Notes under the pieces: model-generated
Told to the model about the DNA's origin: nothing
Seen by the model: the letters and a program-made list of their open reading frames with translations, nothing else
Databases searched by the model: none
Origin: Euryodendron excelsum
Lineage: Eukaryota; Streptophyta; Magnoliopsida; Ericales; Pentaphylacaceae
Direction: 5' to 3'
NCBI GenBank assembly: GCA_033060915.1
Contig: CM065396.1
Span: forward strand, 8,263,501 to 8,327,500
Length of the DNA stretch: 64,000 nucleotides
Position numbers and translations under genes: made by a program
Part shown: positions 57,101 to 64,000 of the stretch, one piece after another
How positions within the stretch are numbered: the stretch's first letter is position 1
Layout of the letters: every line of letters starts with the position of its first letter

Positions 57101-57559
57101 AGACAGAGGATTGACCTGGCGCCTGGTGAAGTGGCACTAGAAGAAATTTCCTTCTAGCGCCACTCTAGGCCAAATTTGGCTTATTAGTGGCACCAGCCAC
57201 TTAGGAAAGTTTTAAGGTCGGCAAGCAACATATCTTCAGAAGATTTGGGTGCCTATAGCAGTGACTACCATCCAATATTTAGCCTGGTTTCACTAGGAGT
57301 GACTTTGGAAGGTTCGGGAATGACTTGAAAGGGCGAGAATGGTCCGGAGGGCCAAAAAGGGATAGGAACCCCCAGAAAAGTGTCTCAAGGGTAGTAGACT
57401 TGAAATATGATGTCAGGATTTGTTGAAAAGGTTAACCAGGCCATTAGGGGCAAAACTGTCTATCAGGCCGAAAAGCTACTGGGATGGACTCAGAATATCT
57501 CGAGAGAAGACTCAAGGTTTGGAAACATTACTTAGAATGTTCCAAGAGGTTACCGGTTT
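54114..57559 (-). mobile_element. LTR D, 3' part (split by solo LTR E; continues at 62630-63730)
   Basis: In plus coordinates it starts TGTGGCGCCCAGATTTTTTG, lacks about 60 bp of the end block that the others have (it jumps from ACTCGATG to ATTGAGTGCGACTAGG), and runs through GA-rich sequence, leader, TATA box (57094-57102) and the palindrome cluster (57117-57200). It reaches GTTACCGGTTT at 57559, where LTR E was inserted. The decoy PBS is mutated here (GGAGTCGCTA). Confidence 0.8.
57094..57102 (-). promoter_or_regulatory. TATA box of LTR D
   Basis: The minus strand reads CTATAAATACAAAGCCTCC at the conserved position; it would be the 5' LTR promoter of internal 2. Confidence 0.65.
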
Positions 57560-60500
57560 TGTCGTGCCCAAATTTTTTGCACTCGAGGAATACACACACA
57601 AGCGGGAAAAACATTGTACTCTCTCATTAAAACTCACCCTCCTAGAAGAATGAGTGCGACTAGGTTTGAATTGAAAAATAGATTTGAATAAAGGGCTTTT
57701 GAAAAAAGATTTGGAGTCAATACCTAACTTGATTAAGGTGAGTTAAGTCACCTAAAAACTAAGCATAATTCGAAGACTACACTTAGAGTTTTTGGAAAAC
57801 GATTTTTGAAAATACCACCTCAAAAGAGGGTTTTTAAGAAAAACAGGTTGTTTGGCAACCTTTGAAAAATATTTATTTCTTTTCGAAAATAACTCCTTTT
57901 GGTTTTTCGGAAACAGTGATTCTAGGTTCGAAGGTTGGTTACGTGTAGGGAAGACGCACTAAGCCATCATCCTACCCCGCCCTTTCGGTACCTACATGTC
58001 AATCTACCCTAGATTCAGCTATGAGAATCTTTAACTAACTAATGTGCAATCCTATCCACTTTGAAAAAACAATGTTTGAAAATAAACTAACATGATACAT
58101 GATATGCAAGGGCAAGAAAAGAAACTTGATTTGGAAATAGATTTGAAAATAATTTGATTTGATTTGAAAAGAAAGAAATAGAAGCTTGAATTTGGAAAAA
58201 GGTTTTGGAAATTGAAATTGAAGATTGAAAATAGAAATAGATCATGGAATTGGAAACTTGAAGAAAATTATAGGATTGGAGATTGGAAAGAAGTTGTAGA
58301 AATAGAAATTTAAAAAATATTGTGGAATTTGAAATTTGAAAAATGTAGAAACCGCACCCATGAGGGTTGCGTACATATCCTTTTGGAGGAATCAAGTCAG
58401 TCGCAGTTCGGACAAGAGTCCGATTGAGAATAGAAAATATGATTGGAAGAAAAATATTGAGTTGGAAATTGGATTGGAAGATTGAAAGATTGAACTTTGA
58501 TTGGAAGATTTGAAAAGACTTGACTTTGAAAAACTTGGTTTTAGGAAACCTAGACTTAAGGACTTAGAAAAGAAAAATTGGATTTGACTTGGAAAGATAT
58601 TAGAAAAGAATTGACTCAAAAGTTGGACTTTGCAAAGATTATGAAATACTAGATTTAGGAAAAGTTTGAATTAGGGAAGTTTCAAAATAGGAAAGTTTCA
58701 TTTTAGGAATGGTTTGAAAAAGGAAAGGTTTTGTTTTAAGAAAGTTTCAACTTAGGAAATTTTGAATTTGGAATGTTTTGAAATAGGAAAGTTTTGAAAA
58801 TTGGAAAGTTTAGAAAACAAGGAAGTTTTAAAAATAAGAAAGTTTTGAGTTTAGAAAGATTTAGATTTGGAAATATTTGAAGTTTAGGAAAGTTTAGAAT
58901 TTAAAAAGTTTGAAAGTTTAGAAAGATTTAACTTAAGAAAGTTTTGAATTTGGAAAGATTTAAAGTGTAGAAAGTTTAAGATTTGGAAAGTTAAGATTTG
59001 AAAAGGGATAGAGTTAGGAAAGGGTTCAATTAGGAAAGATGTGGAAACTTAACGTTTAAGGAAAGATTTGAAAGTTTTAGGAAACTTAAGATTTAGAAAG
59101 GTAGAAGATTAGGAATGACTTGAATTAGGAAAGGTTTGGATTTTGAAATTTAAGGAAAGATTTAAAGTTTAGGTTTAGGAAACTTATGATTTAGAAAGGT
59201 AGGAAATTAGGAAAGAGTTGAATTAGGAAAGGTTTGGATTAGGAAGGGATTGGATTTTGTTTCTAAAAGAGAAGGTTTGATTTTGTTTCCAAAAACGGAG
59301 GATGGGATCTAGTTTCCTAAATGGGAAGATTAGATTGGGCAAGGATTTGGAAAGGGAAAGTTTTAAAAGCCCTAGATTTGGAAGGCTATAGTTTTGACGT
59401 AGAAAATAGGAGGTTTTGGAAACCTAGGTTTTAAGGCAAGTTTGAAAACCACGTTTTTGGAAAGAAAATTAGGGTTTCCTAATCGTGAGTTCTAGGGGTT
59501 AACTTGGGCACCAAGAAAAGGAATTTTTGAAAAATTCGTTTTTGGAAATGAAGATTTTTAGAAGGGAATCCTAGAGAGGAGTTTTTGGAAAGTGAATTTG
59601 AAGATAGAGTTTTTGGAAAGAGATTTTAAAAAAGGAGTTTTTAGAAGGTGTGTTTTTGGAAACGCATTTTTAGAAAGAAAATCCTGGAGGAGAGTTTCTA
59701 GAAGGAAGATTTTGGAAAGAGAATTTTTAGAAAGATTTTTGGTAGAAGATTGTTGGAGAGAGTTTTTGGAAAGATTTTTAGGGAGCGCTTTTAGTAAGTG
59801 GATTTTGGGGAGAGTATTTTGGAAAGAAGTTGAAAAAGGGAGTTTTGAAAAATAGATTTTTGGAGGGAGTTTTTGAAAACAACTTTGGAAAGGAGAGTCT
59901 TAGGAAAGTATGTTGAAAAAGGAGGTTTTAGGAAAAAAGACTTTTGAAAAGAGAGTTTTTTAGAAGGTATAAAAATGTCTCACTTTCCTAAAGCGATTCT
60001 AACCATAAGAAGGTTAGAACCACTTTAAGAAAGTGGTTTTGAAACTAACAAGATTTGAAAATATGGACCATAAAAGTCACTTTGAATGTAACACTTTCCT
60101 AAAGCAACCTTAGCCATGGAAAGGCTAGAATCACCCTAGAATTGTCATTTGAAAACAAGTTTTGAAAAGGGGATTTTAATGTAATTTTGAAAACAAGTTT
60201 AGTGCAAATTTTGAAAACGAGTTTGAAAATGATTTTTGGAAGATGCAAGGTACTGATATGCACAATGCAAATTTGGGGTTGTGAATATACAAGGTTAAGG
60301 CTTCACCATATAATCAATGGAGCCGAACCCACGTGGTCTCCGGTTAGCCTAAAGGAAAGCTCCTGACACGGCCACCCTCCAATAGTCTAATCCTACACAT
60401 GGACCGGGAGTCCTCTTGTTTCAAGCATGCAAAGAGGGGGGGGGGGGGGGAAGAGATAGGGGATTAAAATAGATAAAACCCAAGTGGGTTAGGAGAGAGA

Positions 60501-60858
60501 AGAGAGAGGAGGGAGTGCAGAAACGTAAAACGAAAGCCTACCTTGTGTCTTATTTATTTTGCACGCCTTGCTTTCCTTCGGTCTTCGCTTCACTTCAATC
60601 TTGATCTTCAAGGGCTCGTCTTCGGTCTTCAAATCTTCGTAGTTGCAGCAATCCAAGTCTTTAATGGAGGGTTGGAGGCTAGTGTATAAGTGTGTAGGGG
60701 TGTGTATGAGTGTATAGGAGGCTACGATTTATGTATGGAGGCTAGGGTTTGGAAAACCTAAGGAAGCTAGGGTTTTGGGAGTGTACTAGCTCTGTATATC
60801 GAATATTGGTGTTTTTAGACTGAGTTTGCAGACCTCTTTCACGCTGGAGGAGGTTCTA

Positions 60859-60867
60859 TATTTATAG
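60859..60867 (-). promoter_or_regulatory. TATA box of LTR E
   Basis: The minus strand reads CTATAAATATAGAACCTCC, preceded on that strand by the best-preserved GGCGCC palindromes of the window (60891-60985). Confidence 0.65.
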
Positions 60868-61234
60868 AGATGGGATAGACCTAGCGCCTGTTGTAATGGC
60901 GCCAGGCCAATTTTTCTCTTGACGCCACTAAGAGTGGCGCCAGGCCACTTCTTGGCTTGGCACCACTGCTAGTGGCGCTAGCCAGTTAGAAAAGTTTTAA
61001 GGTCGGCAAGCAACGTATCTTTGACTAGATTTGGGCGCCTGTACTAGTGACTACCATGCAATTTTTAGCCTGGCTTCACTGGAGTGACTCTGAAAAGTCC
61101 GGGAATGATTTGAAGAGGCCGGCAATGACCCGGAAGGCCGAAAAAGAGTAGGAACACTTAGAATAGTGTCCCTGAGGTATTTGACTTGAAAAATGAGGAT
61201 AGGATGTGTTGGAAGGGTTGACCTGGCCTTTAGG

Positions 61235-61740
61235 GGCAAAACGGTCAATCGAATTGGGAAGCTGCCGGGACGGACTCGAACTGTTTCAGTAGAAGATTTG
61301 AGATTTGGAAACATTATTTAGAATGTTCCCAAAGGTTGCCGGTTTGATACCCAGAGCCGGTGTGGTTGAAAAAGGTGACCGACCCACTAGGGGCAAAACG
61401 GTCATTTTATACCGAGTTTGCCGGAATTGACTCGGAATGATCCGGAAAGGTAGAGGAAGGTTGAGAATACTATAAGAAGCAATCTCAAAAGGTTACCGGT
61501 TTGATACCCAGAGCCAGCGTGGCTAGAAAAAAGCGACCGGCCCACCAGGTGCAAAACGGTCATTTCGCACCAGGTTTGCCGGAACTAACTCGGAATGATC
61601 CGAAAGGTTAAAGAAATATTGAGAATACTATAAAAAGCATTCTCGAAAGGTTACTGGTTTGATACCTAGAGCCGGTGTGGTCCCTGGGGCGCTCGGATGC
61701 CTAGGGGCAAAATGGTCATCTTGACCAAAAAGTCTCGGAA
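61235..61740. repeat. 157 bp tandem repeat in LTR E, about three units
   Basis: The anchor GGTTTGAT falls at 61341, 61498 and 61656, spacings of 157 and 158. Confidence 0.88.
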
Positions 61741-62629
61741 AAGGCCCAAGGGGCAGTTTGGACATTTTTCACTAAAGTGGGCTAGCAGGCACCGGTGTTG
61801 ACTTGGGCTTTGAGTGTTTCCATCACTCTGACGGCGGTCGCGTGGTACAGGGGTTTGTTGGCAATTTCCTATATCGACCTGCTTGTGAGTATTTCCGCTA
61901 CCCTAACGGTTGTGATATTTGTGAGTATTTTCGCTACTCTGACGGTTCGCGATCATTCCCGAGACTGCCAGATCTCAGGAAGCTGCTAAAGGGACTTAGC
62001 GCCTGAGAAGTCAACTTTCTCGGAAGGCGTGCCTAAACAGACATTTTTGCATTGGCGGGCTAGCAGGCGCCAAAGGTGGACCGTTCTACCATCTAGGAGA
62101 CTTGGGGTCTCGTCCCAATCGACAAGTTTAAAGGGACTTACTGTTCTGAAGAGATTTTCTTCGAAAAATGCGTTGGACCGTCTCGACGAATAAACTGCCT
62201 CGAGAGAGGGGTTGGAATTTGAAAGGGTTCTTATCATCTTCGAAAAGACTTGCCTAATTGGAGTAGATTTACCGTCTTGAGAAATAAACTGTCTCGAGAG
62301 AGGGATTGGAATTGGAAAGGGATCTTATCGTTCTGATTGGAGTTGGAAAGGGGACTTACCGTCTTCGGAAAGACGTGCCCGATTTGGAATTGGAAAGGGG
62401 ACTTACCATCTTCAAAAAGACATGCCTGATTTGGAATTGGAAAGGACATTGCCCTTTAAGGGCATTTCGGTCATTTTGCCTCTATTTGGGCCCGGTGGGC
62501 CCGTGAAGCGATGGACAGATGGGATTTGGACTTAGAGAGTTGGTTTCGATTGGAATACGTCCATATTGACTTGAGTACAAGTCTGGATGGAGTGTAGACT
62601 ACCGAGCGGTCAAAAATGGGGTGCTTACA

Positions 62630-63730
62630 GGTTTGATACCCAAAGCCGGTGTGGTTGGAAGGGGCGACCGACCCGCTAGGGGCAAAATGGTCATTTTACA
62701 TCAAGTTTGCTGAAATTGATTCGGAATGATCCAAAAATGTATTAGAAGGCCGAGGACACTATCAAAATCATTCCCGGGAGGTTACCGGTTTGATACCTAG
62801 AGCTGGTGTAGTTCTCAGGGCGCTCGGATGCCTAGGGGCAAATTGGTCATCTTGACCGGAGAGTCTCAGAATCGACCCAAAACTGACTGGAAGGCACCTA
62901 ATCAAGCCGGATAGTCTTTAGGAAAATCTTGGAAGGGTGGATTTACCGTTCTGAGGACTTATGTACTTTCTCAAGAAACCTGCCAGAAATGGCCCTAGGG
63001 GCAGTTTGGTCATTTTTCACCGGAGTGGGCTAGCAGGCACTGGTGTTGACCTAGGTTTTAAGTGTTTCCATCACTCTGACAGTGGTCCCGTGACATAGGG
63101 GTTTGTTGGCAATTTTCTATATCGACCTATTTGCGAGTGTTTTCGCCACTTTGACGGTTGCGATGTTTACGAGTATTTTCGTTACTCTGACGGGTCACGG
63201 TCATTCCAGAGACTTCCTGATCTTAGGAAGTTGCTAGGTGGACCTAGTGCCTGTGGAATCAATTTCTCGAAAGGCGTGCCAAAACGGACATTTCTTCATT
63301 GGCAGGCCAGCAGGCGCCAAAGGTGGACTGTTCTACCATCTAGGGGACATGGGCTCTCGTCCCAGTCGACGGGTTTGAAGGGACTTACCATTCTGAAGAG
63401 TTCTCTCGGAAACGTGTCAGACAGGATGGACATACCACTTTGAGGAATCAGCTATCTCGAAAGGCGTGCTGGATTTAATTGGAATTAGAATTGGATTGAA
63501 AAAGGGGACTTACCATCCTCGAGAAGACATACTTACTGGAATTGGACTGGATAGTGCCCCAAGGGCACTTTGGTTATTTTGCCTCTATTGGGCCCAATGG
63601 GCCCACGAAGTGATTGATTGACTGGATTATGTTTATAAAACTGATTTGAACTAGAATATGTCCATATTGACTTGAATATAAATCTGGACAGACCAGAGAC
63701 TGTTGTGCGGGCAAAAATGGGGTGCTTATA
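62630..63730 (-). mobile_element. LTR D, 5' part (continues from 57559)
   Basis: Resumes with GGTTTGATACCCAAAGCC and runs through a second 157 bp unit (anchor near 62787) and the U3 end repeats to AAAAATGGGGTGCTTATA at 63730. On the minus strand this is the LTR 5' end. The ORF at 63231-63443 lies in LTR sequence also present near 13600 and is not a gene. Confidence 0.8.
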
Positions 63731-64000
63731 ATGATGATGATGATGTATATTCATTACATAAAATGATATTAAACTATATTGGTGACTTTTGTTTCTACAG
63801 GGAGCTATGTCCTGTGTATGCGAAGCTCATGCCGAAATTTTATCGACATATATACATATGTTAAGGATGCAACAGTTAATATAATGAATAGGGTGTTGTC
63901 AAACTATACATCCTTGAAATGGTGACTCCTTTCTTGTTAGGGATTTGGTCTCCCCTTTGGCTTGTCCTTACCTTGACTAGATGATAACATTTTGTACCTT
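63731..64000. other. Flank right of the array, unidentified
   Basis: After the LTR end comes an ATG/ATGATG microsatellite (63731-63745) and then ordinary AT-rich sequence of different character. TTGTTTCTACAG at about 63790-63801 resembles a 3' splice site but I see no supported exon. Confidence 0.4.

Larger units (their letters stand above)
57560..62629 (-). mobile_element. Solo LTR E (5070 bp) with perfect target-site duplication GGTTT
   Basis: The plus strand begins TGTCGTGCCCAAATTTTTTG and ends AAATGGGGTGCTTACA, with GGTTT at 57555-57559 and 62630-62634. Removing it restores the normal LTR text CCGGTTT/GATACCC of LTR D. No internal region is attached, so it is a solo LTR from recombination of a complete element. 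It holds three 157 bp anchors (61341, 61498, 61656), a run of 15 G (60436-60450), a TATA box and intact GGCGCC palindromes. ORFs inside (58087-58619, 59592-59855, 61051-61314, 61795-62006, 61986-62506) are repeat artefacts. Confidence 0.92.

Noticed and set aside
63786..63830. Possible exon after a TTTCTACAG acceptor-like site near the right edge
   Set aside because: No matching donor, motif or long frame within the window; the remaining sequence is too short to judge.

Overview
This window is a block of plant (angiosperm) heterochromatin made almost wholly of nested LTR retrotransposons. I see no host gene, rRNA, tRNA or bacterial feature. The evidence is very long AT/GA-rich LTRs of about 4.6-5.5 kb, a primer-binding site (PBS) directly after two of the LTRs that reads TGGCGACTCC(G/A)CTGGG, a degenerate Ty3-type gag, and antisense extra ORFs with plant-mobile-domain (PMD) features. 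From family knowledge this combination points to the Tat/Ogre lineage of Ty3/gypsy elements. I recognise no protease, reverse transcriptase, RNase H or integrase anywhere, so all elements look non-autonomous. The species cannot be named from the sequence.

Layout. Minus-strand element F covers 1-11658: 3' LTR 1-3636 (runs off the window), internal 3637-6789, 5' LTR 6790-11658. It sits in an older LTR (G, 11659-14109), which sits in an LTR of a second subfamily (H, 14110-17750). A 2.1 kb AT-rich stretch (17751-19895) is the main non-Tat sequence; it holds an 80-95 bp tandem repeat and a small Copia/TRIM-like remnant. From 19896 to 63730 there is a minus-strand array LTR-internal-LTR-internal-LTR: LTR B (19896-22466 plus 39867-41024), internal 1 (41025-45142), middle LTR (45143-49917), internal 2 (49918-54113), LTR D (54114-57559 plus 62630-63730). 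Plus-strand element A (22467-39866, target-site duplication ACGGT/ACAGT) is inserted in LTR B. A 2.16 kb solo LTR (K, 29970-32130, probably Tekay/Del-like) is inserted in A's gag. A 5.07 kb solo LTR (E, 57560-62629, perfect GGTTT duplication) is inserted in LTR D.

Function and main points. The LTRs carry a conserved TATA box (CTATAAATA), preceded in one subfamily by a cluster of GGCGCC palindromes. Two elements (A and internal 2) carry a broken PMD-like gene antisense to the element. Both copies share a phase-0 intron close to the C-terminus and the same TTTAG/GATG 3' splice context at the start codon. In internal 2 a degenerate copy of the LTR-type palindrome plus TATA-like module lies just upstream of a putative non-coding first exon. 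The LTRs also contain a second copy of the first 10 bases of the PBS about 160 bp before their 3' end. The middle LTR has a 163 bp duplication whose junction falls exactly at that decoy PBS, which suggests how the three-LTR array formed. All coding sequence seen is decayed by stops and frameshifts.
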